Of a stretch of DNA of 64,000 nucleotides, positions 37,122 through 46,118 are shown piece after piece. The notes under the pieces are model-generated. The model saw only the letters and a program-made list of their open reading frames with translations, was not told the DNA's origin and did no database searches. The stretch spans positions 124,001 to 188,000 of the forward strand of contig JAFXTE010000011.1 in the NCBI GenBank assembly GCA_017525245.1, read 5' to 3'. The stretch comes from Bacteroidales bacterium. Its GTDB lineage: Bacteria > Bacteroidota > Bacteroidia > Bacteroidales > WCHB1-69. The position numbers were made by a program, and so were the translations under genes. The first letter of the stretch is position 1. Each line of letters begins with the position of its first letter.

Positions 37122-37961
37122 CTAATACACAAACCTGCCTTTTTCGACATCGAACCGTGCGGTGTGGTCGAAGCCGCAGCGTTGCAATTCTGTCAACGCC
37201 TCGGGTACGAACAGTGTCAATTCCTCCGCCTTGTGCGCGTCACTGCTCACAATCACGGGAATATCCGCTTTGCGCGCTTTCATCAGCAGTTCTGTGGAGG
37301 GATAAAAATGGTCGCAACGCTTCTTGTATAATCCGCGGGTGTTTATTTCCACGATGACATCGTGCCGTTTAATCAGCTGTATCGCCTTATCCGCCAATAC
37401 TTTGTACCAACTTTCATCTTCCGTGAAAAAGCGGTCGCGGTTGTGCATCTTGATTTTGTCGAAATGGGCGATGATGTCCAAGTGCTGCGTTTCCAGCATC
37501 TCGAACGTCTGCTCCCAAAAAGCTGTGACCGCCGCTTTGATGTCATTGCCAAACAGGTCACGCAAACCGTTGTCGTAAATTTCCTGTTTGGAACCGTCAA
37601 TGAACCAAAGTCCGTCGCCATGGGGCGGCCGCACGAGATGCACACCACCGATGACGTAGTCAAGATTATAAGTCGTGCGCCAAACGTCAAAATCCTTGGT
37701 AATACCAGGAACAAATTCGCATTCCAGCGATTTAAGCAACGTAATGTCTGTTTTCTGTTGCAAATGGTCGATTTCGTTTACATATTCCGGAATCCTTTCT
37801 TCCGAAATGGCGAAATTGTTCTCAAACGGCACGGAAGAATGCGAAGAGAAACCGAGCTGCAGGAGTCCGCATTTCTCGGCCTCGCGCACATGCTCTTCCA
37901 ACGTGCTCTTTCCGTCACAATAGAGGCTGTGGGTATGATAGTTAGCGGGATAATGGTTCAT
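37122..37961 (-). CDS. PHP-domain phosphatase, histidinol-phosphatase-like (HisJ/HisK type)
   Basis: A 279-residue metal-dependent phosphoesterase. PHP motifs in order: NYHTHSLYCDG (residues about 7-17, two metal His), GFSSHS near 37, LECEFVPG with a metal Glu near 78, DIIAHFDK near 162, and VIVSSDAHKAEEL near 238. This matches PHP histidinol phosphatases, which act in histidine synthesis, but other his genes are absent here, so substrate is inferred. Start at 37961 is an ATG. Confidence 0.85.
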   Translation of the reverse strand: MNHYPANYHTHSLYCDGKSTLEEHVREAEKCGLLQLGFSSHSSVPFENNFAISEERIPEYVNEIDHLQQKTDITLLKSLECEFVPGITKDFDVWRTTYNLDYVIGGVHLVRPPHGDGLWFIDGSKQEIYDNGLRDLFGNDIKAAVTAFWEQTFEMLETQHLDIIAHFDKIKMHNRDRFFTEDESWYKVLADKAIQLIKRHDVIVEINTRGLYKKRCDHFYPSTELLMKARKADIPVIVSSDAHKAEELTLFVPEALTELQRCGFDHTARFDVEKGRFVY

Positions 37962-37968
37962 TCTATAA

Positions 37969-37996
37969 TGGTTATGGGTTATAGGTTATGGGTTAT
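37969..37996. repeat. Heptanucleotide array, GGGTTAT type, over the hydrolase stop
   Basis: Four 7-nt units (TGGTTAT, GGGTTAT, AGGTTAT, GGGTTAT) between the PHP gene start and the downstream hydrolase. The hydrolase stop codon (37993-37995 on the minus strand) is in the last unit. Confidence 0.85.
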
Positions 37997-39258
37997 TGAA
38001 GCTCTTCCTCCTCTGTTACCTCCTCTTGTATGCCATCGAGTATGTTGAGCATTTGGTCGCTGCGGCCGACATGAGCCCTATTGTAGAAGTTGCTGAGGAA
38101 GATAATCACCACATTGTCGGAGGGGCGGTAGAGGAAAAGATTCTGGAATCCGTTCCAAAGTCCGCCGTGATAGACGAGTTTGCCATGCGCAGGACTCTCT
38201 TCAATGCGGTAGCCGAAACCGTAAATGCTATTGGGCAACGAACCGTCTTTCAGCTGGTTTTCGCGCTGCGTGGCTAGATCAACCCACTCCTTCGGCAAAA
38301 TTTTATAATCAATAAACATGGCGTTGGCCCAGCGGAGCATATCCTCCACGTTGGAATAGACCCCTTTGTCACCAAGCACACCGTTCAAACGGTCGTATCG
38401 GGCAGTGACAGCCACTTTCCGATGCCCACGGGCAATCGGAATGTCCAATGGCAACGGTTGTACAGCCACATCCTCTGCTTTCGGCTCCACATCGGCATAT
38501 TTTTTCCCGTGTTTGGCATCAATGCCCACTAATTCTGTAAAAAAGCAGGTGTTTTTCATGCCGGCGGGCTTGAAAATGTTCTCGTGTACATACTCTTCGA
38601 ACGTTTTCTCGGACACTTTCGCCACCAATGCGGCCAAAATCGCATAGTTCGTATTCACATACTCGAATTTCGATCCAGTAGGAAACGTTTTGGCATACTT
38701 CTGCTTTTCCAAGACACGCAGAAGTTGTTGATTGTCAACAAAAGCCGAAGATCCATACACAGGATATTTGAACTTGAAATACTCTGGAATACCTGTAGTA
38801 TGCGACAACAGATGCTTGATGGTCACGCCACTATAGGGCAGATTCGGAAAATACTTTGTGATAGTATCATCAAGACTGATTTTTCCTTGCGCACAGAGTT
38901 GCAAAACCGCCACCGCTGTAAACTGTTTGGAGATAGAGGCGAGGTCGAACAGGGTGATTTCGGTAATCTGATTGTCTTCTGCCGGGTTGCATCGCGGGGG
39001 TTCACCCGTCAGGCGAAGCTCCCCGTAAGCATGTTCCACCAGCACCGTGTCGCGCACAGCCACCAACATCACTCCGTTCAGCTTTTGCGACATATCATTT
39101 GCCACAAACTCCAGTCCCTCAACATCATAGCGATCAACAATAGTGTCCCAAAGCTGTTGTAAATACTGTTCTTCCGTAAGAAAAGGCGTATAAATGTCTG
39201 CCCGCAGCGACAATGCGAGGCATAAAAGTACGGCTATAGAAAAAACTGCCTTTTTCAT
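37993..39258 (-). CDS. Exported serine hydrolase of the beta-lactamase/penicillin-binding fold
   Basis: A 421-residue protein. ATG 39258 is preferred over 39279 because it starts a clean signal peptide (MKKAVFSIAVLLCLALSLRA). Active-site motifs of the class C-like family: SISK (Ser-x-x-Lys) near residue 107, YVN (Tyr-x-Asn) near 204, and YHGG (HxG) near 370. Family members include D-peptidases, esterases and class C beta-lactamases; the role here is not decidable and resistance should not be assumed. The stop lies in a heptamer array. Confidence 0.86.
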   Translation of the reverse strand: MKKAVFSIAVLLCLALSLRADIYTPFLTEEQYLQQLWDTIVDRYDVEGLEFVANDMSQKLNGVMLVAVRDTVLVEHAYGELRLTGEPPRCNPAEDNQITEITLFDLASISKQFTAVAVLQLCAQGKISLDDTITKYFPNLPYSGVTIKHLLSHTTGIPEYFKFKYPVYGSSAFVDNQQLLRVLEKQKYAKTFPTGSKFEYVNTNYAILAALVAKVSEKTFEEYVHENIFKPAGMKNTCFFTELVGIDAKHGKKYADVEPKAEDVAVQPLPLDIPIARGHRKVAVTARYDRLNGVLGDKGVYSNVEDMLRWANAMFIDYKILPKEWVDLATQRENQLKDGSLPNSIYGFGYRIEESPAHGKLVYHGGLWNGFQNLFLYRPSDNVVIIFLSNFYNRAHVGRSDQMLNILDGIQEEVTEEEELQ

Positions 39259-39297
39259 CACAAAAATACGCGCAAACACATGTTATACGCAGAGATA

Positions 39298-41211
39298 TTA
39301 ACCGTTCATGGAATTCAAGAATTCTTCATTATTCTTGGTGTCTTCCATATTGCTTATAATCAAATTCATAGCCTCAATTGTGGTCATATCGGCGATATGA
39401 TTACGCAAAATCCAGACTTTTTGCAGCGTGGCGGCATCCTGCAGCAAGTCATCGCGGCGCGTACTGGAGGCCACGATATCGACAGCGGGATAGATGCGCT
39501 TGTTGGAGAGCTTGCGGTCGAGCTGGAGCTCCATGTTGCCGGTGCCCTTGAATTCCTCGAAAATCACCTCGTCCATGCGGGATCCCGTGTCAATCAAGGC
39601 GGTAGAGATAATGGTCAGGGAACCACCGTTCTCCACATTACGGGCTGCGCCGAAGAAGCGTTTGGGTTTCTGCAGGGCGTTAGCTTCTACACCACCGGAA
39701 AGCACTTTTCCGGATGCAGGCGCCATCGTGTTGAAGGCGCGGGCCAGACGGGTGATGGAGTCGAGCAGGATGCAGACATCGTGGCCGCACTCCACCATGC
39801 GTTTCGCCTTGTCAAGCACCATGTTGGCGATTTTGACGTGGCGTTCCGCCGGCTCATCAAACGTGGAGGAAATCACTTCGGCATTCACACTGCGCTGCAT
39901 GTCGGTGACCTCTTCGGGGCGTTCGTCAATAAGCAGGATGATGAGGTATATTTCGGGGTGATTGTAGGCGATGGCGTTTGCTATATCCTTCAGCAATACG
40001 GTTTTACCCGTTTTCGGCTGTGCCACAATAAGACCGCGCTGACCCTTTCCGATGGGGGCGAAGAGGTCGATAATGCGGGTGGAGAGCTTGCAGCCGGGAT
40101 GTCCGGTGATGTTGATTTTTTCATCCGGGAACATTGGGGTGAGGTAGTCGAATGGGATACGGTCGCGGATTTCTTCCGGCAGGCAGCCGTTAATCTTGTC
40201 GATTTTGGTCAGCGGGAAGTATTTTTCGCCGGGTTTTGGGGGACGGATGGCACCATAGACGGTGTCTCCATTCTTGAGACCGAAGAGTTTGATTTGTGAC
40301 ATGGAGACGTAAATGTCATCGGGGGAGGAGAGGTAGTTGTAGTCAGAGGAGCGGAGGAAACCGCAGTTTTCGCTGGTGATTTCGAGCACACCCTCGGCCA
40401 TGACGGAGCCGTCGTACTGAGCATTGGCGATATAGGGTGGGGCGGGTTCTTCGACCTTGTTGGCGGGTTTTTCAACCTCTTTTTCTTTCACAACGGGTTC
40501 TTCGGCTTTTGTTTCCTGTTTTTCCGCATTTTCCTTGTCTTTTTTCTTTGGGCGGCCGCGGCGGGGTTTGTTTTCCGTTGTTTCTTTTACCGGTTCAGAA
40601 TCCTCTTGTTTTGTTTCGACCGGTTCGGCAGCCGGTTCCTCTACGGTTTTCTTCTTTCTGCCTCTTCTGTAAGATTTTACTTCTGGTTCGGCAGCAGCCA
40701 GCGGTTCCTCTTCTTCGAAAAGCGGGTATTGGACAAGATGTGGTTTGGTGGGTTCCTCTTCTTCTGGTGCCGGAACGACGATTTCTGGTTCAGCGGTTTT
40801 TTCCTCCACGATTACAGTCTGTTTTTTCGGACGGCCCCGGCGTTTTTTTTCGGGTGCCGCTTCGGCGGGAGCAGGTGTGTCAATGACAATTTCTGTCACC
40901 GTAGAATCGGTATTTTTTGACCGGACAGTGCGCGTCTTTTTGGGTTTTCCTTCAGCGGGAACCGGGTTGGCAAACAAAATCACATCTTCTGTTTGTGGAG
41001 TTTGGAGGTCGGTTTCCGGCAATTTTTGTGCCAGTGTGTTTTTATTAGTATTGAACAAAGGCGTACTCTTTTTTTCCACATAGCGTGCTTTGTCCTTGAT
41101 TTTTGTCTCGTTTGAGGTGGCCATCAGGCTTTCACCTCCTCTTACAACTCTTCTTCTTCTGGGTTTGTTTTCGCTAATATCTGACATGTTTTTAATATTG
41201 TCTTGAATCAT
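39298..41211 (-). CDS. rho: Transcription termination factor Rho with long disordered N-terminal extension
   Basis: Rho is the hexameric RNA helicase that ends transcription. In this 637-residue protein the RNA-binding OB fold ([31 protein letters not shown]) begins near residue 270. The ATPase core has Walker A QPKTGKT near 400, followed by [10 protein letters not shown] and the Q/R-loop region. The first 260 residues are Lys/Glu/Pro/Ala-rich with three RGRPKK/RGRKKK AT-hook-like motifs, and the usual N-terminal helical Rho_N domain is not recognisable. A second possible start is ATG 41187. A nine-codon leader ORF that resembles the Rho N-terminus lies upstream. The 339-codon plus-strand frame inside it is an antisense shadow. 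Confidence 0.95.
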   Translation of the reverse strand: MIQDNIKNMSDISENKPRRRRVVRGGESLMATSNETKIKDKARYVEKKSTPLFNTNKNTLAQKLPETDLQTPQTEDVILFANPVPAEGKPKKTRTVRSKNTDSTVTEIVIDTPAPAEAAPEKKRRGRPKKQTVIVEEKTAEPEIVVPAPEEEEPTKPHLVQYPLFEEEEPLAAAEPEVKSYRRGRKKKTVEEPAAEPVETKQEDSEPVKETTENKPRRGRPKKKDKENAEKQETKAEEPVVKEKEVEKPANKVEEPAPPYIANAQYDGSVMAEGVLEITSENCGFLRSSDYNYLSSPDDIYVSMSQIKLFGLKNGDTVYGAIRPPKPGEKYFPLTKIDKINGCLPEEIRDRIPFDYLTPMFPDEKINITGHPGCKLSTRIIDLFAPIGKGQRGLIVAQPKTGKTVLLKDIANAIAYNHPEIYLIILLIDERPEEVTDMQRSVNAEVISSTFDEPAERHVKIANMVLDKAKRMVECGHDVCILLDSITRLARAFNTMAPASGKVLSGGVEANALQKPKRFFGAARNVENGGSLTIISTALIDTGSRMDEVIFEEFKGTGNMELQLDRKLSNKRIYPAVDIVASSTRRDDLLQDAATLQKVWILRNHIADMTTIEAMNLIISNMEDTKNNEEFLNSMNG

Positions 41212-41226
41212 AAAATCTGTCTTGGA

Positions 41227-41256
41227 TTAACGTAACGGGATCTTGTTTTGAATCAT
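41227..41256 (-). CDS. Possible nine-residue leader peptide upstream of rho
   Basis: ATG at 41256 to TAA at 41227 encodes MIQNKIPLR. Its start context (TTATGATTCAA) is repeated at the rho start, whose first residues are MIQDNIKN. It lies in the leader between the promoter (41303-41310) and rho. It could be an attenuator peptide or only a local duplication; there is no direct evidence that it is translated. Confidence 0.35.
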   Translation of the reverse strand: MIQNKIPLR

Positions 41257-41302
41257 AAGCCCCTCTTGCCTCCCGTCACGGAACGTCTTTTGAAAAGTGC
41301 CG

Positions 41303-41310
41303 CAAAAATA
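41303..41310 (-). promoter_or_regulatory. -7 promoter box of rho
   Basis: TATTTTTG on the minus strand, followed by GCGGC. It predicts a leader of about 85-90 nt before rho. Confidence 0.6.
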
Positions 41311-41446
41311 CAAAATTCTCAATACTATCGGTCACGTTGCGTTTTTTTTCTTTCTATAATTCCTTGTTTCAAATTTCTTTTTTTTTGAACACAACACTAT
41401 TAAGAATTTTTATGAAAAAAAGTAACCCAAGTAATGATAAAAAAAC

Positions 41447-41454
41447 TATCTTTG
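41447..41454 (+). promoter_or_regulatory. -7 promoter box of the T9SS cargo gene at 41502
   Basis: TATCTTTG followed by C, 48 nt before the ATG. The 290-bp spacer between rho and this gene otherwise holds only the rho leader and A/T-rich sequence. Confidence 0.6.
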
Positions 41455-41501
41455 CGGCCTGATTTGAAATTTCTAATATTGTATAATTAAAATTAAAAAT
41501 T

Positions 41502-42779
41502 ATGAAGAAATTATCTATTTTAGTGGCTGCAATGCTGATAGCTTCTTTCAGCTTTGCTCAAATTCAGCCGAAAGTGTTCCGTCAAGAAGCTAAAGTTGCT
41601 GGAATGCCTGTACTCAAACATGTAAACAACAGCAAAACAGCTGCTGGTTCCCAATGGTTCGAGTATCCCGCTACAATTTATGAATATTTCGGTTATGAAG
41701 CGACTGGTGACGATTGGGTTATTGGTCGTGTTGCAGCTGATTCTAACGGTTTGACTTATTATTCTGATGGAGATGTGGGTCATGGTTTTTGGTTCGGCTT
41801 GAGCCAAACTTATGATTTTGGCCACTCTGTTTGGGATGAAGCTGCTTTGGGCGGTCAAATTTCCATGAACAACACCAATTCTTACAACATTGACTCTGTT
41901 GCTATTATTGGTCACTACAATCGTGGTGCTATGGTTCCCGCTGGTAATGTGGACACCTTAGTCGTTGCGGTTCTTACTACTCTCACAGAAGACGATTTAG
42001 TGACACTGTCTATCAACAGCGGTGCAACTCCCATCGTCAGATACTATGGTGTTCCTTATGATGTGAATACGCACATGTCTTTGGGTGCTTCTATCTACAA
42101 GGTTCCCTTGACTGCCGAAGATTGTGCAGACACAAGCGAGACGGGTGGTCTTTACATGGCTGAATATGATGTTCCCATCAATTTGCAAAACATAACCAAC
42201 AAAGTGGTTAATGTGGCTTACACCCTCAAACGTGGTTACGAGGTTCCTATGGATGACAATATTGAAAACCACTCCCGTTTCTACGGTGCTATCTACAAAG
42301 ATCCTCGTACAGGCTATTATCCGTATAGTCAACAATCAGGCTGGTTCACTCCTACTGATGATATTTTCTACAATCCTAATCAAGGTGCTATCATCGGAGA
42401 AGACAACTTGAATCAAACAGATCCCACCGCTTGGTATTGCGAATATTTCTATCCCGCTCCTCTTTGGAATGAAGCTGTTCAATATCCTTGGATTCTCACG
42501 AAAATTTCCTGTAACGATTGCGAAATCGTGAATGTTCCTGAAATTGAAAAGACAAACATGACGGTTTACCCGAACCCCGCCACCAACAATTTCACGGTTA
42601 ACATGGGTAATGACGAAAAAGCCAGCATCCAACTATTCAACATCGTTGGTCAGCAAGTTTACAGTGAGACATTCACCGGCAGCACAACCGTAAGCGTGGC
42701 TAACCTTCACAGCGGCGTTTACATGCTCAAAGTGAACCAAAACGGCAAAGTGAACACCACCAAGGTTGTTGTGAAATAA
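41502..42779 (+). CDS. Secreted T9SS cargo protein, function unknown
   Basis: A 425-residue exported protein with signal peptide MKKLSILVAAMLIASFSFAQ. The middle (about 45-330) is beta-rich and aromatic, with no recognised catalytic motif. After a Cys pair (ISCNDCEIVNVPE) a type A T9SS sorting domain ends the protein (VYPNPATNNFTVNM ... LKVNQNGKVNTTKVVVK). Codon choice in this gene looks more AT-rich (many GTT, GCT, TAT) than in its neighbours, which can mean high expression or separate ancestry. A terminator follows the stop. Confidence 0.82.
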   Translation: MKKLSILVAAMLIASFSFAQIQPKVFRQEAKVAGMPVLKHVNNSKTAAGSQWFEYPATIYEYFGYEATGDDWVIGRVAADSNGLTYYSDGDVGHGFWFGLSQTYDFGHSVWDEAALGGQISMNNTNSYNIDSVAIIGHYNRGAMVPAGNVDTLVVAVLTTLTEDDLVTLSINSGATPIVRYYGVPYDVNTHMSLGASIYKVPLTAEDCADTSETGGLYMAEYDVPINLQNITNKVVNVAYTLKRGYEVPMDDNIENHSRFYGAIYKDPRTGYYPYSQQSGWFTPTDDIFYNPNQGAIIGEDNLNQTDPTAWYCEYFYPAPLWNEAVQYPWILTKISCNDCEIVNVPEIEKTNMTVYPNPATNNFTVNMGNDEKASIQLFNIVGQQVYSETFTGSTTVSVANLHSGVYMLKVNQNGKVNTTKVVVK

Positions 42780-42802
42780 TTTTGTCTGATACAATATTAT
42801 AT

Positions 42803-42835
42803 AAAAAGGGATGGCTGAAAAGCTGTCCCTTTTTC
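42803..42835 (+). terminator. Rho-independent terminator after the T9SS cargo gene
   Basis: Hairpin AAAAGGGATGGCT/AGCTGTCCCTTTT with two G-T pairs, a GAAA tetraloop and a following T-rich tract. Confidence 0.85.
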
Positions 42836-42841
42836 TGTTTC

Positions 42842-42897
42842 ACGATTTACGGTTTGCGATTTACGACTTTCGCAAATCGCAAATCGCAAATCGCAAA
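42842..42897. repeat. Head-to-head heptanucleotide arrays forming a hairpin before folP
   Basis: Four units of ACGATTT/GCGATTT type (42842-42869) followed by four perfect TCGCAAA units (42870-42897), the approximate reverse complement of the first set. A perfect 12-bp stem forms (GGTTTGCGATTT at 42851-42862 with 42888-42899). It ends five bases before the folP ATG. Confidence 0.88.
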
Positions 42898-42902
42898 CCA
42901 AA

Positions 42903-43715
42903 ATGTACAATTTCAACGGAAAACTTTCTGAAAACTCGCCCGTCATCATGGGCATCCTAAACGTTACGGAAGATTCCTTCTATGACGGGGGATGTTACAT
43001 GACAGAGAAGGAAATTCTGCGTCGCGCAGAGCAAATCATTGCAGAAGGCGGCGACATCATTGACATCGGGGCAATGTCCACACGACCGAATGCATTGGAA
43101 ATCCCTGAAAACGAAGAAATTTCACGGATAGTGTCGGCAGTCAAGCTAATACGCGGTCAATTTCCCGAGTCCGTACTCTCCATCGATACCTACCGTGCAT
43201 CCGTAGCCGAAACTGCGGTGAAAGCCGGTGCCGACATGATCAACGACATCTCCGGCGGCACTTTCGACCCCGATATGATTCCCACCATCGGACAATTACA
43301 GGTGCCTTACTGTCTGATGCATACATCTGCGAAACCATCTGAAATGCAACAACATACGGAATACAAAGACATCCTCGCCGACATGTTGCAGTTTTTCGGA
43401 CGGCAGCTTGAAAAACTGCACGAGCAGTTTGTCCACGATATTATTATTGACCCCGGATTTGGCTTCGGCAAAACGTTGGAACAGAATTATTTTCTTATGA
43501 AAAATTTGCATGTGTTCCAAGAACTTGGATATCCTGTTTTGGTCGGAATATCCCGTAAATCAATGATTTACAAACTTCTTGACACAACTCCTGACCATGC
43601 ACTCAACGGTACTACCGCATTGAACACTGTGGCTCTGATGAAAGGAGCTGGTATCTTGCGCGTCCACGACGTGAGAGAGGCTGTGGAAGTACGAAAAATC
43701 GTAGCCCTTTTGTAG
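42903..43715 (+). CDS. folP: Dihydropteroate synthase
   Basis: FolP condenses p-aminobenzoate with dihydropterin pyrophosphate in folate synthesis. The 270-residue TIM barrel has MGILNVTEDSFYDGG (residues 16-30), the GGDIIDIGAMSTRP segment, LSIDTYRASVAETAVKAGADMINDISGG, the DPGFGFGKT loop and LVGISRKSMI, all diagnostic. No promoter box is seen between it and the heptamer hairpin just upstream. Its TAG stop at 43713-43715 is the TAG of a GTAG palindrome. Confidence 0.96.
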   Translation: MYNFNGKLSENSPVIMGILNVTEDSFYDGGCYMTEKEILRRAEQIIAEGGDIIDIGAMSTRPNALEIPENEEISRIVSAVKLIRGQFPESVLSIDTYRASVAETAVKAGADMINDISGGTFDPDMIPTIGQLQVPYCLMHTSAKPSEMQQHTEYKDILADMLQFFGRQLEKLHEQFVHDIIIDPGFGFGKTLEQNYFLMKNLHVFQELGYPVLVGISRKSMIYKLLDTTPDHALNGTTALNTVALMKGAGILRVHDVREAVEVRKIVALL

Positions 43716-43739
43716 AGACGTTTCATGAAACGTCTCTAC
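43712..43739. repeat. GTAG palindrome (REP-like), copy 7, at the folP stop
   Basis: Perfect 28-nt palindrome, same sequence as the core of copy 1 (arms GTAGAGACG and CGTCTCTAC, centre TTTCATGAAA). Supplies the folP stop codon. Confidence 0.88.
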
Positions 43740-43792
43740 CGTCCTACCGATAAGCCTTTTTTACCTCCTAACCTCTTAAACCTTAAAAATAC

Positions 43793-43800
43793 TATCTTTG
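43793..43800 (+). promoter_or_regulatory. -7 promoter box that fixes the lipoprotein start
   Basis: TATCTTTG followed by C, 14 nt before the ATG at 43815; it excludes the longer frame that begins inside the palindrome at 43725. Confidence 0.65.
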
Positions 43801-43814
43801 CGAAAAATTTCAAA

Positions 43815-44789
43815 ATGAACCGAAACCATTTAACCATCTGCCTGTGTCTTATTTTGACAGTTCTTCTAACAAGCTGTTTTTCAAGAAGAAACAATCAAGA
43901 TGACAATTCCAGCGACTCCGTTATCTACCCTGTGGATGTCATACGGGACACATTGGTCGCGGATGTCCATAGCCAAGCCACACTCTATCCGTTGCAGGAG
44001 GAAGTTCTGGAATCTTTTTTGGAAAAAGCCCAACACTTTCAAGGGAAAGAATGGACAGCCAAAGCTGATTTTCCCGAAAAATGGGGTGTGGAGTGTGTGG
44101 AACGGTTGCCTGAAGGGCGAGAATTGTGGCTGCTTTCATCGGAAAACCGTGAATGGCGTTACCTGCTTACCACTTCTGGTTTCGGGACGCAGCGCATTTT
44201 GGATGTGTTGCCCGTCGCCGTAAGCATTGCTAACCAGCAAGGCGAGAATCTGGAAACCGAAAACTGGCAAACCCTGCGTTTGCCGAGCGGCGAATTCCGT
44301 ACAACAAAAGAGTATGAATGGATTCACTCTGTTTCCAAGGCCACAAAACAGGATTTCATCAACGACCCCGGAAAATACCATAGGAAAACGCAACAGACGG
44401 AACAATTCTTCATTAATGATCAAGGCCGTTTTGAATTGTCGGAAATAGTAGATACGTTGCCCGACTACAACGCGGTGGTTTTCTACTTTAACCCGAACGA
44501 CAAACCCGAAATGTGGGACGAAACCGCCCCGCAACTACAAGCATTCTGTGAGGAAAACGGCATTATGTTCGAGGAGGTCAGCGGTAACTTCGATCGTGTG
44601 ATTGTTCGTAACTTCGACCTTTCTTTCTCCCTTGAAACCGACATCACCCCTTACATTGACCCCGTCAGCTCCGGCATGGTAATGATGCGCAAAAACGAAA
44701 CAGCTAAAGCCATCAATTTCGGTTCTTTCGAATATATGCAGATGGAAATCCGCAGATACTTTAAAATCCGCTCGGACTTTGAATCATAA
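43815..44789 (+). CDS. Lipoprotein of unknown function
   Basis: A 324-residue protein with a lipoprotein signal (MNRNHLTICLCLILTVLLTSC) and so probably anchored in the outer or inner membrane. The start at 43815 follows a promoter and gives a clean lipobox; an upstream in-frame ATG at 43725 arises from the palindromic repeat. The body is not recognised: a mixed alpha/beta chain with no cysteines or evident catalytic motif. It is followed three bases later by tilS, possibly in one transcript. Confidence 0.78.
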   Translation: MNRNHLTICLCLILTVLLTSCFSRRNNQDDNSSDSVIYPVDVIRDTLVADVHSQATLYPLQEEVLESFLEKAQHFQGKEWTAKADFPEKWGVECVERLPEGRELWLLSSENREWRYLLTTSGFGTQRILDVLPVAVSIANQQGENLETENWQTLRLPSGEFRTTKEYEWIHSVSKATKQDFINDPGKYHRKTQQTEQFFINDQGRFELSEIVDTLPDYNAVVFYFNPNDKPEMWDETAPQLQAFCEENGIMFEEVSGNFDRVIVRNFDLSFSLETDITPYIDPVSSGMVMMRKNETAKAINFGSFEYMQMEIRRYFKIRSDFES

Positions 44790-44792
44790 AAC

Positions 44793-46118
44793 ATGTTGAC
44801 GCGGTTTTTACAGGAATTACAGGCTTTAGCAGGTGATGATGTCCGATGCAAACGCTACCTTTTGGCAGTGAGCGGCGGTGCGGATTCTATGGTTATGGCT
44901 TCCCTTTTCCAGAAAGCCGGCCTGAAATATGCCATAGCACACTGCAATTTCCATCTGCGAGGGGAAGACTCTGACCGTGACATGCAATTTGTGCAAAAAA
45001 CAGCCGAACAATGGCAAATCCCGTTGCTAATCCACGAATTTGACACGCTGACGATACAGAAAAACTCAGGAAAGTCGGTAGAGATGGTTGCACGTGAACT
45101 GCGTTACAGCTGGTTTTCGGAAATCTTGCCTGACTTTGACTTTCTCGTAACCGCCCATCACGCCACCGATGCCGCAGAAACGATACTGCTCAATCTTTGT
45201 CGTGGCACTGGTCTCAAGGGATTGTGCGGTATCCCGCCCGTGAACGGCAAAATCATACGTCCTATGTTGCCATTTACCGCTGTTGAAATCCGTCAATATG
45301 CTGAAAAACATGATATTGCATACGTTGTAGATTATACAAACGCTGACGAGCAAATCGCCCGCAACCGCATCCGCCACTCCGTGATTCCGCATTTGGAGAT
45401 TATCAACCCGCAGTTTTTACAAACCAACACGCGCTCTCGAAAGGTTCTTCAACGACAATACGCTTATTACCAGAAACATATTGAATCAGAAATAAAGAAA
45501 ATTGTCTCAATAGAGGAGAGCCGTTGTAGCATCAGTCGCACCCTATTGGCCGAATGCGAGGACAAGGATTTGGTTTTATATGAGCTACTTACCCGCTTTG
45601 GTTTTTCGTCAGACACAAGCCTGAAACTTGCTCAAGGTACCGATTTCCAACCAGGCAAGTTTTTTCTTTCGGAAACCCATATTTTATTAGTTGACAGAGA
45701 GTTCCTTGTTATTGAACCCAAAACCGAAGGGGAAAGCCATATTATTGAAATAGGGACCTTGGAGGATCTAAAACTCTATTTTGAGGTCGAAGAGTTTGAA
45801 TATCATGAAGATATGGTTTTTGACAAAAATCCGAATATCCTGTATATCCCGAAAGAAAAGTTGAAATTTCCGTTACAGCTTCGGCCGTGGCGGCATGGCG
45901 ATTTCTTTTATCCCCTCGGCGGTAAAGGTCGCCAAAAACTCAGCGACTTTTTCACCGACCATAAGATAGACCGTTTAACCAAAGAAAGAATCCGGCTTTT
46001 ATGTTCTGAGAATAACATTCTTTGGATCATTGGTTTACGCTCTGACGAGCGGTGGAAAGTGAGCAAGACTTCTATCGAATGTTACCAAATAAAAAGAAAA
46101 ACAGAAATTTATGAATAA
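44793..46118 (+). CDS. tilS: tRNA(Ile)-lysidine synthase
   Basis: TilS attaches lysine to C34 of the CAU-anticodon tRNA-Ile so that it reads AUA. The 441-residue protein has the PP-loop SGGADSMVMASLF near residue 28, followed by AHCNFHLRGEDSDRD, VTAHHATDAAETILLNLCRGTGLKGL and RPMLPFTAVEIRQYA of the N-type ATPase. The C-terminal region LRPWRHGDFFYPLGGKGRQKLSDFFTDHKI matches the TilS C-terminal domain. It overlaps the next gene by eight bases. Confidence 0.95.
   Translation: MLTRFLQELQALAGDDVRCKRYLLAVSGGADSMVMASLFQKAGLKYAIAHCNFHLRGEDSDRDMQFVQKTAEQWQIPLLIHEFDTLTIQKNSGKSVEMVARELRYSWFSEILPDFDFLVTAHHATDAAETILLNLCRGTGLKGLCGIPPVNGKIIRPMLPFTAVEIRQYAEKHDIAYVVDYTNADEQIARNRIRHSVIPHLEIINPQFLQTNTRSRKVLQRQYAYYQKHIESEIKKIVSIEESRCSISRTLLAECEDKDLVLYELLTRFGFSSDTSLKLAQGTDFQPGKFFLSETHILLVDREFLVIEPKTEGESHIIEIGTLEDLKLYFEVEEFEYHEDMVFDKNPNILYIPKEKLKFPLQLRPWRHGDFFYPLGGKGRQKLSDFFTDHKIDRLTKERIRLLCSENNILWIIGLRSDERWKVSKTSIECYQIKRKTEIYE

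Noticed and set aside
37993-39258. Beta-lactamase resistance gene
   Set aside because: The serine-hydrolase motifs are shared with many D-peptidases and esterases, and there is no linked regulator or mobile element, so resistance is not supported.
39280-40299. 339-codon plus-strand frame
   Set aside because: Antisense to the conserved Rho ATPase core.
43725-43814. N-terminal extension of the lipoprotein starting MKRLYRP
   Set aside because: Encoded by a palindromic repeat and a promoter; it would destroy the lipoprotein signal.
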